Shown in pieces: positions 17,624 to 25,941 of a stretch of DNA of 57,986 nucleotides. The first letter of the stretch is position 1. Each line of letters begins with the position of its first letter. Origin of the DNA: Clostridium arbusti SL206 (GTDB lineage Bacteria > Bacillota > Clostridia > Clostridiales > Clostridiaceae); assembly GCF_000246895.1 (NCBI RefSeq), contig NZ_BAEV01000009.1:1-57986 (forward strand). Direction: 5' to 3'. The notes under the pieces are model-generated. The model saw only the letters and a program-made list of their open reading frames with translations, was not told the origin of the DNA and did no database searches. The position numbers and the translations under genes were made by a program.

Positions 17624-17782
17624 AGGCATATGAAAATAAATAGTAAGTCAAAGATGTGACGTATATTTTGAAGCCTACAAGGAAATAGGTTCTTCAGATA
17701 GTGAGCTATCTGAAGGTTCTGTTGACGTGGTAGAATTCAAAATAGACTAGCATACTGACTAGTTATTTATTTGAATGTGCCT
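17624..17782 (+). mobile_element. MITE-like repeat R1, full copy 4
   Basis: Left end AGGCATATGAAAATAAATAG, right end GAATGTGCCT. The central stem is TTCAGATAG/CTATCTGAA; the sequence differs from copies 1 and 2 in ways that keep the stem paired. Confidence 0.85.
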
Positions 17783-17789
17783 TAATAAA

Positions 17790-17825
17790 AAATACCGCAA
17801 ATTCATTCTGAATAATACGGTATTT
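17790..17825 (-). terminator. Hairpin after the ferredoxin-nitroreductase gene
   Basis: AAATACCG pairs with CGGTATTT. Similar ACCGTAAAATT-type terminators occur at 20298 and 25382. Confidence 0.55.
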
Positions 17826-17844
17826 ACAAATATTATTTTTTATT

Positions 17845-18666
17845 TTATTTCCAACTTACATCTGCTTTCTTCCTTGGTACTGTCCTTAGATATTTTACAT
17901 CTGCATAACCTAGTATCATACATGTTACAATTTCTTTTCTTTTTTTAACGCCTAAGAAATCTATAATCTCTTTATTATCTTTTGCAGACTTTACAAAAAA
18001 TCCACTGAAAAATGTTCCAAGGCCTAATGCATCAGCCATAAGTTCCATATTAGAAGAAGCCAAAGCTCCATCTACCGGGGAACCCGCTGTAACAATTATT
18101 ACTGCTGGAGCATTAAAAAACAATCTATCATTTACACTAGGATTTTCTTTGTATTCCTCGTACATTTTTATAAGCATCTTAGCATATCTTTTATACATTC
18201 TAGTTTCCAGAGTTCGATTGTTAAGAACATATTCTGACATTGTCTTTATGCTTTCAAAAGCTAAAGCTTTCAGCTTATCTAATCCTTCTCTTACTACTAT
18301 GTAAGATACATCCTGCATATTGCTTCCAGTTTGAGTAAACCTTCCAGCTTCTATAATTTTAGCAATCTTTTCTTCTTCCACTTCTTTATCTTTAAATTGT
18401 CTTACAGTTCTTCTGAATTTTATAAAATTTAATAGAGTATCAGAATCTATTGAAAAACGTTCTCTATTATAAGCTTTTACATCTTCCATACTGTAATCAT
18501 CTGTTGATACCGCGTCTTTAGGACATACTGCAATACAATGTCCACATTTAATACAGGCTTTATTATTGATCTTTGCCTTACCATCAACCATTTCTATATC
18601 CATTGGGAAACAATCTTTAATGCATTGCCCACAGCCTATACACTTCTCACTATCTACCTTCATCAT
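17845..18666 (-). CDS. Ferredoxin-nitroreductase fusion protein
   Basis: 273 residues. Residues 1-55 hold two 4Fe-4S motifs, CIGCGQCIKDC and CIKCGHCIAVC. From about residue 80 a nitroreductase domain follows: FRRTVRQFKDKEV (FMN phosphate binding), TQTGSNMQDVSYIVV and GLGTFFSGFF. Such fusions are common in clostridia and take electrons from ferredoxin-type partners to reduce nitro compounds, quinones or flavins; the native substrate is unknown. Tandem ATGs at the start with AAAGGGT upstream. The gene lies between MITE copies 4 and 5. Confidence 0.9.
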   Translation of the reverse strand: MMKVDSEKCIGCGQCIKDCFPMDIEMVDGKAKINNKACIKCGHCIAVCPKDAVSTDDYSMEDVKAYNRERFSIDSDTLLNFIKFRRTVRQFKDKEVEEEKIAKIIEAGRFTQTGSNMQDVSYIVVREGLDKLKALAFESIKTMSEYVLNNRTLETRMYKRYAKMLIKMYEEYKENPSVNDRLFFNAPAVIIVTAGSPVDGALASSNMELMADALGLGTFFSGFFVKSAKDNKEIIDFLGVKKRKEIVTCMILGYADVKYLRTVPRKKADVSWK

Positions 18667-18716
18667 AATAACAATCTACCCTTTCCTGCAATCTTCTATT
18701 CATTTTAACCTGACTA

Positions 18717-19017
18717 ACTTGGTGTAAGTCTCCCACGCACTCTGTGAAAGCGATTCACACAAAATCAAAAAGAAGATTTTGGTTCTCTGCTTTTCTTCAA
18801 GTGGGAGTCCAACGCCAAGTAAGCCATGCATTTGCAGTTCTAAAATTCATATGGGGTAAAAGAATCCCCACCTGAATTAAGAACTTGCTTCAATGTAATC
18901 TTTTATTTTTAGATATTTTATCCATGCCTAGCCGCTGTACATTCAATTTCTATGAACGAATCCACTTTCACATAGTGTGATAGGAGTATTATAGTGATTA
19001 GTCATCGGATAAATATC
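18717..19017. ncRNA. Structured repeat R4, copy 1
   Basis: No ORF. First module 18717-18820 is a long hairpin: ACTTGGTGT pairs with ACGCCAAGT (18812-18820), CTCCCAC (18730-18736) with GTGGGAG (18801-18807), with inner stems GTGAA/TTCAC and CAAAATC/GATTTTG. Second module 18912-19017 is closed by GATATTTTATCC/GGATAAATATC and contains GATAGGAGTATTATA and AGTCATCGGATAAA, conserved in copy 2 (32021-32199). The two modules share hairpin sequence in opposite orientation. It may be an RNA gene or a mobile-element end (for example IS200/IS605-type); not decided. Confidence 0.45.
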
Positions 19018-19044
19018 CTTTTAAATAATTATACTACATAATTT

Positions 19045-19106
19045 AGGCATATGAAAATAAATAACAAGTCAAAGATACGACGTATATTTTGAATCTTACA
19101 AGGAAA
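19045..19106 (+). mobile_element. MITE-like repeat R1, truncated copy 5 (left half)
   Basis: Left terminus through TTGAATCTTACAAGGAAA, then the similarity ends abruptly. The break lies in the region upstream of mltG. Confidence 0.8.
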
Positions 19107-19273
19107 AATGAACCAACTTGATCTTTAGATGTAGCCGAAACGAAAGTACAGTTAATATTGTTCTTAGAATTTTAAATAATGATATTTTTCATTTATGTTA
19201 TACTAAAAACATGAATTTATCAATAAAAAGGAGTTGAGTTTGGTTCTTATCAAACTAATGAGTTGCTTAGAAT

Positions 19274-20068
19274 ATGAACCCTATAATTATGAAATTTAAA
19301 AAATTTATATTTATAATTGTCGTTTTTATTTTAGCATCCTATGGAATATTTCGCCTAGGCAATGCTTTATATAAAAAAGTTAATACGGTAACATTTACCA
19401 TACCTGAAGGATATACAACTGAAGAAGTAGCACAAGTATTGCAAAAATCAGGATTGGTCACAGAAAAAGATTTTATAAATGAAGCTGACAACTGGACAGA
19501 TAATAATTACTGGTTTTTAAAAGGAGTGCCCAATGGTAAACATAAATTAGATGGCTTCTTATATCCTGACACATATTCTTTTCAAAAGAATACATCAAGT
19601 AAAATAATTATAAATAAAATGCTTAAAACTTTTGAAACAAATATGGAACCTAATAAAAATTATATAACTAAAAACAAACTAAATATAAAAAATGTTATAA
19701 CAACAGCTTCTCTAATAGAAAAAGAAGCGGGAAAAGATGTAGACAGACCAAAGATAGCAAGCGTTATTTACAATAGGTTAAATAAAAATATGCCCTTACA
19801 AATAGATGCAACCATACTGTATGTAATTGGACATAGGGACAAATTGTACAATAAAGACTTAGCGGTAAAATCCCCCTATAATACCTACTTAAATAAGGGA
19901 TTGCCACCCTCACCAATATGCAATCCAGGAATCAAGTCAATAAATGCTGCTATCCACCCAGCAAATACTGATTATCTCTATTATGTATTAAATAGTAAAA
20001 CTAATGAGCATGTATTTTCTAAAACCTATGCTGAACATGCTAAAAATGTATCTATATATATCAAATAA
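19274..20068 (+). CDS. mltG: Endolytic murein transglycosylase, MltG/YceG family
   Basis: 264 residues. A single N-terminal membrane helix (about residues 9-28) is followed by a short LysM-like segment (VTFTIPEGYTTEEVAQVL) and the YceG domain. Family motifs present are GFLYPDTYSF, ASLIEKEAG with the catalytic Glu, LQIDATILYV, SPYNTY and GLPPSPICNPG. The enzyme cuts nascent glycan strands at the membrane and releases chains ending in anhydro-MurNAc. It is shorter than many MltG proteins (about 330-380) but keeps all active-site blocks. The start is uncertain: neither ATG 19274 nor ATG 19289 has a good ribosome binding site, while AAGGAG near 19229 precedes a short overlapping leader frame. MITE copy 6 begins on the last base of its stop codon. 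Confidence 0.85.
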   Translation: MNPIIMKFKKFIFIIVVFILASYGIFRLGNALYKKVNTVTFTIPEGYTTEEVAQVLQKSGLVTEKDFINEADNWTDNNYWFLKGVPNGKHKLDGFLYPDTYSFQKNTSSKIIINKMLKTFETNMEPNKNYITKNKLNIKNVITTASLIEKEAGKDVDRPKIASVIYNRLNKNMPLQIDATILYVIGHRDKLYNKDLAVKSPYNTYLNKGLPPSPICNPGIKSINAAIHPANTDYLYYVLNSKTNEHVFSKTYAEHAKNVSIYIK

Positions 20069-20223
20069 GGCATATGAAAATAAATAGTAAGTCAAAGATG
20101 CGACGTATATTTTGAAGCCTACAAGGAAATAGAACCCTCAGATAGTGAGCTATCTGAGGGTTCTATTGACGTGGGGGATTCAAACTAGACTAGCATACTG
20201 ACTAGTTATTTATTTGAATGTGC
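20068..20223 (+). mobile_element. MITE-like repeat R1, full copy 6
   Basis: Begins at the last base of the mltG TAA. The central stem is CCCTCAGATAG/CTATCTGAGGG, with paired changes relative to copy 4 (TTCAG/CTGAA). Confidence 0.85.
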
Positions 20224-20297
20224 CTTAATAAAAATAGTCCACATATAATACTCATCTGTATTAATCATGTATAGTAAATCCTTAATATACAAAAACA

Positions 20298-20331
20298 GTA
20301 CCGTAAAATTCCAGTTAAAATTTTACGGTAC
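20298..20331. terminator. Intrinsic terminator
   Basis: GTACCGTAAAATT pairs with AATTTTACGGTAC and is followed by a T-run. It lies between MITE copy 6 and the minus-strand remnant below; likely ends mltG transcription. Confidence 0.65.
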
Positions 20332-20346
20332 ATATTTTTTATTACT

Positions 20347-20640
20347 TTATTTTTCTTCTACTTCCTTACCTGATTTAAATACAAATCCCATTACCTAAAT
20401 CACAGGAAACCTTTCTTTTTTAGCCCATCTACCATTTCCGTCACAAACTATAGCAAATTTTAATGCTGTTATCATTTAGTGAATTTCAATTGTATATTCT
20501 CCTATTTCAGTACCTAAACGACTATACATAGAAAATGCCTTTAGATGACTTGATTTTAATATTGTTGTTGTAAGATACTTACTTTTAAATTCAGTTGAAA
20601 CACCAAAATTAATACCATTGATTTTACCAATAATATTCGC
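20347..20640 (-). pseudogene. Decayed ORF with two in-frame stops, family unknown
   Basis: One minus-strand frame reads protein-like (FGVSTEFKSKYLTTTILKSS, then FSMYSRLGTEIGEYTIEIH), then TAA, then FAIVCDGNGRWAKKERFPVI, then TAG, and ends at TAA 20347-20349. The DGNGRWAKK stretch resembles the substrate motif of undecaprenyl diphosphate synthase, but the surrounding residues do not fit that enzyme. It is a dead gene whose family I cannot name. Confidence 0.45.
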
Positions 20641-20933
20641 AATTATTTACCTAATTTAACCTATAAGAAAATTATGACTTAACTTTATTATAAAAATGAA
20701 AACTAATATTATTTAAAAATTTATATTTTCATACAACTTTGTTCTAAAACCAATATTTTTATTTAACGCTGTAACAAGTATTTTGATTAAACTTTATTCA
20801 AAACCTTCAGAATGCTTGATTCTATACTTTTTTATTATATCAAAATGTCGAAAAAAAATGAACGCTTTTACTTGTTTTGTGGTCACGGATATAGTAATAC
20901 ATAAGTATATAAAGTATTAAGGGAGTGTTGAAA

Positions 20934-21218
20934 ATGAAAAACTCTAAAGAAAAAAATACAGAGGCTATAGAAGCTATAGAAAATACATTAAAAAAATTAG
21001 ATATTAAACAGCATAAACCATTAATTAATTTATTAAATGAATATAAGAATAAATTAAATACTCAAGATAATTATATACCTCTATTAAATAGTCTAACAGG
21101 TAAAATTTCTATGTGTATTTTAAAAAATAATTTAAAAGCACCTAAGGAAGTTAGTGAATTAATGGGAACTTTAAATTCATTAAAAACTAAATATAATTTA
21201 AATTTTGGAATTCTTTAA
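20934..21218 (+). CDS. Small helical protein, unknown function
   Basis: 94 residues from ATG 20934 (AAGGGAG ribosome binding site eight bases upstream; the TTG three codons earlier is too close to it). All-helical, Lys/Asn/Leu-rich, no signal peptide. The length and helix pattern (PLINLLNEYKNKLN, then LLNSLTGKIS...LKAPKEVSELMGTLNSL) loosely resemble bacteriocin immunity proteins of the enterocin A type, but no bacteriocin gene is nearby, so this is only a possibility. Confidence 0.5.
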   Translation: MKNSKEKNTEAIEAIENTLKKLDIKQHKPLINLLNEYKNKLNTQDNYIPLLNSLTGKISMCILKNNLKAPKEVSELMGTLNSLKTKYNLNFGIL

Positions 21219-21258
21219 ATAAGCGTAAAGCCTTAATTTATAAGGCTTTACGCTTATT
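21218..21258 (+). terminator. Strong intrinsic terminator
   Basis: AATAAGCGTAAAGCCTT pairs perfectly with its complement, followed by T-rich sequence, starting at the stop codon of the preceding gene. Confidence 0.85.
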
Positions 21259-21391
21259 TTTTATATTTTTTCAAAAATAAGTTCAACATATGTTACTATG
21301 TTACATTAATACAATAATCATTACCTAATTCAACCTATCAGAAGAAATCTAATGAATTAATTCAGCTTCATATTATGGTAAAATAACAAAA

Positions 21392-22465
21392 TCACTGAAA
21401 AAAAGATTCTTTAAATTTAATGGTTTTTTTATCCAAATCAATCTCTGTTTCAATTCCATATGGAATAATACATCTTGGATATGCATGACCGAAATTCACA
21501 TTATAGATTATTGGTAAATCTTTATTTTCAATAATCTTATAATAAATTTCTTTATATTCCTCATAATATTGTTCATCCTGAGGCTTTCCAATAATTATGC
21601 CATTAATTGCATTAAAAATACCCGTGCTTTTTAATGCAATTAATTCTTTTTCAAATACTTCTGGTTCTGGTTTTTCCTCACAAGTTTCAATAAACAATAT
21701 TTTATTTTTCCATTCATCTAAAGATGGAAACAGACCATACTTTTCACATATACCTTTTTCATCGTCATAACGTGTATTAGTTAATATATCATATAAACTT
21801 TCAAGACAACCACCTAAAAGTCTTCCATTAAACCGCCCTCTACCCTGTAAAACTTCATATCCTCTTTCTTCAAAATGTTCTACTCTGGCGTTTCCTACTA
21901 CATCCACAGAAAAATCTGTTCGTTCTTCGTACCACACATTACTTGATTCTATATAATTTTCATTATAATTTTTAAAGTACTTCCAAAATTCTTTTCTTGT
22001 ATATGGCAACATTTCTTTATCCAATTCAGCTAAATCACAAACAAAATTAGGTCCATAAAAAGTAGCCATTCCAAGTTTATAAAACATCAAATGATTAATT
22101 GTGGTATCTGAAAATCCTGTAAATAACTTAGGACTAATATGAACAGCATTGATAAAATCCTTATCTTCCATTAAATATGGTAACGTTCTATAAGTATCAT
22201 CTCCACCTATTGCACATATAATTCCTTTTATGGATGTATCATAAAAAGCATCTTTTAAATCCTGTGCTCTGGATTCTGGATGATTTTTTAAATACTCTAT
22301 TCCCTTTAATACATTTGGCATAATAACAGGTACTATCCCAAACTCTTTTATTCTCTTTAGTCCTAAATCTAATTCATGTTTTGCAAAATTTTCACCAAGC
22401 ATGCCACTGGATAAACTTATAACTGCGACTTTATCTCCTCTAACTAATGATTTTGGCTTTTTCAT
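21392..22465 (-). CDS. S66-family peptidase (LD-carboxypeptidase/MccF-like)
   Basis: 357 residues. The N-terminus KPKSLVRGDKVAVISLSSG is the family start. GFSDTT (about residues 118-123) carries the nucleophilic Ser; FIETCEE holds the catalytic Glu; NFGHAYP near the C-terminus provides the His. S66 enzymes either trim tetrapeptides from peptidoglycan (LdcA) or cleave peptide antibiotics such as microcin C (MccF). The long insertion between the Ser and Glu motifs and the GRLLGGCLESL segment are closer to MccF-like members, so self-protection against a peptide is as likely as wall recycling. Weak ribosome binding site. Confidence 0.85.
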   Translation of the reverse strand: MKKPKSLVRGDKVAVISLSSGMLGENFAKHELDLGLKRIKEFGIVPVIMPNVLKGIEYLKNHPESRAQDLKDAFYDTSIKGIICAIGGDDTYRTLPYLMEDKDFINAVHISPKLFTGFSDTTINHLMFYKLGMATFYGPNFVCDLAELDKEMLPYTRKEFWKYFKNYNENYIESSNVWYEERTDFSVDVVGNARVEHFEERGYEVLQGRGRFNGRLLGGCLESLYDILTNTRYDDEKGICEKYGLFPSLDEWKNKILFIETCEEKPEPEVFEKELIALKSTGIFNAINGIIIGKPQDEQYYEEYKEIYYKIIENKDLPIIYNVNFGHAYPRCIIPYGIETEIDLDKKTIKFKESFFQ

Positions 22466-22629
22466 AATATCACTACTATATTATCTTTACTTCTCAATAT
22501 ATTACATGTAAGAAATACTATATTGTCTTCTGACATATATTTTACATTACTAAATTCTGAATCAAATTCATTTTTCTCTATATTCATATTCATAATTTTC
22601 CCATTTCTGATTTGGATTAATTTAATTCC

Positions 22630-22692
22630 TATCATGATTAATATAGACATTATACCATATCATTCTATATAACCCATTATTATAGATAAAAT
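22630..22692. repeat. Dispersed repeat R5, partial copy 3
   Basis: Shares ATTATACCATAT and CCATTATTATAGATAAAATG with the R5 copies at 1641-1690 and 9510-9556. Confidence 0.55.
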
Positions 22693-22694
22693 GT

Positions 22695-22720
22695 AAAAGA
22701 GCCCTATTATGAGCTCTTTT
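22695..22720. terminator. Hairpin
   Basis: AAAAGAGC pairs with GCTCTTTT, followed by a T-rich stretch on the plus strand. Confidence 0.5.
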
Positions 22721-22771
22721 AATTTTATCTTTTTGTTCTGGCAAAACTTGCTGGTGAGGATTAGATGCATC

Positions 22772-22856
22772 AGAGAATATTTCAATGCATTGGAAACCAG
22801 ATTAGCAATTAGCCTTGACATTCTCTTACCATCAATATTTAGAAATACTTGTCTGG
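22772..22856 (-). pseudogene. Sensor histidine kinase fragment
   Basis: The minus strand encodes NIDGKRMSRLIANLVSNALKYS, the N-box of a HATPase_c domain with its ATP/Mg-binding Asn. Nothing upstream or downstream belongs to a kinase, so this is an isolated remnant of about 28 codons. Confidence 0.6.
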
Positions 22857-22891
22857 TGTTGATAAGTCAAAATATAATTTATTTTATATTA

Positions 22892-22925
22892 AAATAGATG
22901 CAGCCCTGACTAACTGCATCTATTT
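22892..22925 (-). terminator. Terminator after the coat-F-like pair
   Basis: AAATAGATGCAG pairs with CTGCATCTATTT; on the minus strand a T-rich run follows. It lies 98 bp after the second coat-type gene. Confidence 0.65.
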
Positions 22926-23022
22926 CTAGTATATATATTTAATAAATCAAAGTATTTAGTATACAAATATATAATTTACACAACTTCTATGAATTATTCT
23001 ATATTAAAATAATAGATATTTT

Positions 23023-23322
23023 TTATTTTTCCTGAAGCATTTTTGTTGATTTATCGTAAGCACTGGATAACTGTTGTGCTGGTGCATTATAAGGCTGCTG
23101 CCAACCTTTTTTTATAACTATATCTGTAAGGGCAGAATGTCCAATAATAATCTGACTTAAAACAGATGAATACATAGCTCTTAACTCTGGAGTAGGACTT
23201 GTCATAGCCGCACCAAGATACACAGTTGCAGCACCTGATGCTGCAGTAATCATACTATTAACTATAACTTCATCATTTATTGATGTAGTTTTTCTTGTGA
23301 TATTCTCTAATAATGATGGCAT
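23023..23322 (-). CDS. Coat-F-like (ferritin-like) spore protein
   Basis: 99 residues, helical. The segment TPELRAMYSSVLSQIIIGHSALTDIVIKKGWQQP has the conserved pattern of the C-terminal half of CotF-domain proteins (TPELR...H...KGW.xP). Such proteins are found in the inner spore coat of Bacilli and Clostridia. Ribosome binding site GGGGGT. The upstream gene ends two bases before its start, so the two are translated together and may form one split coat-F unit. Confidence 0.7.
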   Translation of the reverse strand: MPSLLENITRKTTSINDEVIVNSMITAASGAATVYLGAAMTSPTPELRAMYSSVLSQIIIGHSALTDIVIKKGWQQPYNAPAQQLSSAYDKSTKMLQEK

Positions 23323-23323
23323 A

Positions 23324-23542
23324 TTATTGTACCCCCTTAGTTTCTATTACATGATTTTCGTTAATAAACTGTTGTATACCCTTTATTCTACTTTCAGTAG
23401 CTAATATTCCAGTATCAGCCTGTCTTTTTATTTCCTCATCAACTATAAGATCCTTCATAGTCCTCGCTACTGCCAATCCATCCTTTTCCATTGTTAATAT
23501 TCCTGTTAAAGATATAACTTCTGCTTCAGAAAGTTTTCTCAT
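23324..23542 (-). CDS. Small partner of the coat-F-like protein
   Basis: 72 residues from ATG 23540-23542, which follows GGAGGTATTATAC; the longer frame to 23557 has no site. Helical, charged (LSEAEVISLTGILTMEKDGLAVARTM). It precedes the coat-F-like gene by one base and probably supplies the N-terminal helices of the same ferritin-like bundle. Two-gene sporulation operon by context; no sigma-E/K promoter could be named with confidence. Confidence 0.6.
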   Translation of the reverse strand: MRKLSEAEVISLTGILTMEKDGLAVARTMKDLIVDEEIKRQADTGILATESRIKGIQQFINENHVIETKGVQ

Positions 23543-23715
23543 GTATAATACCTCCATTAAATTTGTTTACATATGTATTATCTGTAATTAAACTTTTATT
23601 AAACATGTAATTTATTACATGAAGATTAATATTTACTCTATATAGATAAATAGAAATACTTTATATAAATTATATAATGTGAACTGCTTTTCTACTAAGC
23701 TACTCTTGTTTTCGT

Positions 23716-24177
23716 TTAGATACTTATTTTTCTAACCTTATTGTAAATAAAAGTTGCTATTACTAAAATTATTAGACCCAGAATGATGTTTATATATAAG
23801 AATTTCCAACTTGCAGCTGTTGAAATTATCAAAATAGGATTTGCTCCAGCAGGTGGATGAATTATACCGGTAAAAATCATAACAAATATTGTCAAACCTA
23901 CAGCTGCAGAAATTACCAAATAGGATTTACCAAAAAAATACAACATTACTAACCCTATTAATGAACTAATAAGATGACTTCCAATTAAATTTTTTGATTT
24001 GGCTAAAGGACTATCATGTAAACCAAATAGTAAAACACAACTTGCACCAAAAGGCGCTATTAATATAGGATTCTTTAAAATAATGCCAAAGATTGAAATA
24101 AGTAAAATAGCTAAACCTCCTGCCAATCCACTAATTAATGATTTTTTTAAATTTTCTTTACTTAACTCCACTTTCAA
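23716..24177 (-). CDS. HPP-family membrane protein
   Basis: 153 residues from TTG 24175-24177, preceded by AAGGAAGG; a TTG further upstream (24196-24198) has no site. Four to five membrane helices with the family signature GIIHPPAGANPIL and the earlier PFGASCVLLFG. HPP proteins are integral membrane proteins, with a nitrite-transport role reported in chloroplasts; the bacterial function is open. It is transcribed divergently from a LysR regulator, which probably controls it. Confidence 0.85.
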   Translation of the reverse strand: MKVELSKENLKKSLISGLAGGLAILLISIFGIILKNPILIAPFGASCVLLFGLHDSPLAKSKNLIGSHLISSLIGLVMLYFFGKSYLVISAAVGLTIFVMIFTGIIHPPAGANPILIISTAASWKFLYINIILGLIILVIATFIYNKVRKISI

Positions 24178-24501
24178 TACTTTTCGCCTTCCTTTCAATC
24201 CAATGACTAACTACTGTAATACTGATAACAGTATCACGTTCATGGATAATCCATCTAAACTTAGTTGGAATACAAACTCTCACTAAGTCTAGATTCATTA
24301 ATTTTATAAAATTTTTTTATAAAGATACAACCTCTAGTTTTCCAGTCAGCTGTATTCATCTACTAGTTATAATTTTTAAAAAATCATTTAAAAATTTCTT
24401 GAATTTACATTAAATTTATATTAACATAATATTAATTATTAGTATAATTGAATTATTAGAAGTTATAGTTTAAAATTATTGAAGTATGGAGATTGTACGA
24501 A

Positions 24502-25377
24502 ATGGAGATTAGAAATCTAATAACATTTTCTAAAATTACACATGTAAAAAGTTTTATAAAAGCAGCAAAAGAACTTGGATATGCTCAATCCACAATTACA
24601 ACTCAGATTCAACTTCTTGAGCAAGAACTTGGAGTAAAACTATTTGAACGAGTTGGTAAAAACATGAAATTAACTTCAAAGGGTTCAACTTTTCTTGAAT
24701 ATGCTGAAAAGATTATAAACCTTACAAAGGAAGCTAAAGAAGCAGTAATTGATACAGAGGTACCTCAAGGAACTTTAAAAATTGGAGTTGTTGAATCACT
24801 TTGTACAATGAAACTTCCAGAAATACTTGAAAGCTATCATCTAAAATATCCTGAAGTAGAAATCATAATTAAAATAGGTACTTGCTCAGACCTACATAAT
24901 ATGCTTAAAGACAATCTAGTTGACTTAGTACTTATTTTAGGGGAACCAATTAACGATTCAGACTTAATTTCATGTATGTCCTACAAGGAGGATATGGCAC
25001 TTTTAGCTTCTCCATTAAATATGCTTATAAATAAAAAGAATTTAACACTAAAAGATATTTCAGATGAGCCATTAATTCTTACAGAAAATGGTTGTAGTTA
25101 TAGAAATGTTTTTATCTCAATGTTCTATAAAGAAGGTCTTCAGCCTTATTTATCTTTAGAAGTAGGAAGCATAGAAACCATTAAAACCTTTGTAATGAGT
25201 AATCTTGGAATTACTTTGCTACCCGTTATGACTGTAAAAAACGAATTGTCTCAGAAAAAATTGGTTACTCTAGACTTAATTAATTGTGAATTTAATATGA
25301 CTACACAATTGCTTTATCATAAAAACAAATGGGTAACAGCAGCGATGAAAGCTTTTATACTAGATATGAACACCTAA
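24502..25377 (+). CDS. LysR-family transcriptional regulator
   Basis: 291 residues from ATG 24502 (GGAG ten bases upstream). The N-terminal winged helix-turn-helix is clear (LITFSKITHVKSFIKAAKELGYAQSTITTQIQLLEQELGVKLFER), followed by a periplasmic-binding-type effector domain (GTLKIGVVESL at about residue 90). Full length for the family. The divergent HPP gene starts about 325 bp away, the usual geometry of a LysR regulator and its target. Effector unknown. Confidence 0.9.
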   Translation: MEIRNLITFSKITHVKSFIKAAKELGYAQSTITTQIQLLEQELGVKLFERVGKNMKLTSKGSTFLEYAEKIINLTKEAKEAVIDTEVPQGTLKIGVVESLCTMKLPEILESYHLKYPEVEIIIKIGTCSDLHNMLKDNLVDLVLILGEPINDSDLISCMSYKEDMALLASPLNMLINKKNLTLKDISDEPLILTENGCSYRNVFISMFYKEGLQPYLSLEVGSIETIKTFVMSNLGITLLPVMTVKNELSQKKLVTLDLINCEFNMTTQLLYHKNKWVTAAMKAFILDMNT

Positions 25378-25381
25378 AAAT

Positions 25382-25417
25382 AAATACCGTAAAATTCCAA
25401 TTGAATTTACGGTATTT
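25382..25417. terminator. Bidirectional-looking terminator
   Basis: AAATACCGTAAA pairs with the matching TTTACGGTATTT arm, between the convergent lysR and dut genes. Confidence 0.7.
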
Positions 25418-25461
25418 ACATATTTTTTATTAGTTTATTTTTCTTTCCTCATGATCCCTAT

Positions 25462-25893
25462 CTACTTCAGTCCAGTAGATCCAAATCCACCTTCTGATCT
25501 TTCAGTTTCAGATAGTTCACTAACTTCTTCAATTTGAACTCTAAACACTGGCTTTATCACCATCTGAGCAATTTTCATCTGCTTTTCCACTTTGAAATTG
25601 GCCTTGCCATGGTTTATTAGAATTACTCCCACTTCGCCTCTGTAACCCTCATCTATAGTCCCAGGAGTATTCAGTACCGTTATAGAATGTTTCAAAGCGA
25701 GTCCACTTCTAGGCCTAACTTGTGCTTCTGTATTCTTAGGTAATTCCATTTGAATTCCTGTGTGTATTAGTGTTGTTTCACCTGGTTTAATAATTTTATC
25801 TTCTATTGAAAATAAGTCTAACCCAGCATCACCTTCATGGGCATATTCTGGAAGTATAGCTTCCTCATTTATTCTCTTAATTTTTAAATTCAT
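25462..25893 (-). CDS. dut: dUTP diphosphatase
   Basis: 143 residues, normal for the trimeric dUTPase. All five family motifs are seen in order: [33 protein letters not shown] with the catalytic Asp, a diverged motif 4 (KIAQMVI), and the C-terminal P-loop-like [10 protein letters not shown]. It hydrolyses dUTP to dUMP and pyrophosphate, keeping uracil out of DNA and feeding dTMP synthesis. Ribosome binding site AAAGGAGAG. It lies 48 bp after the ClC gene on the same strand. Confidence 0.95.
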   Translation of the reverse strand: MNLKIKRINEEAILPEYAHEGDAGLDLFSIEDKIIKPGETTLIHTGIQMELPKNTEAQVRPRSGLALKHSITVLNTPGTIDEGYRGEVGVILINHGKANFKVEKQMKIAQMVIKPVFRVQIEEVSELSETERSEGGFGSTGLK

Positions 25894-25941
25894 CTTATGT
25901 AACTCTCCTTTTTGTATCCATATACAATTTTTATAACTCTA

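Noticed and set aside
20347-20640. Undecaprenyl diphosphate synthase pseudogene
   Set aside because: Only the nine residues DGNGRWAKK resemble the family; the preceding and following residues do not.
22462-22650. 62-codon minus-strand ORF overlapping the S66 gene start
   Set aside because: No ribosome binding site, overlaps repeat R5 and the peptidase start, and resembles no protein.
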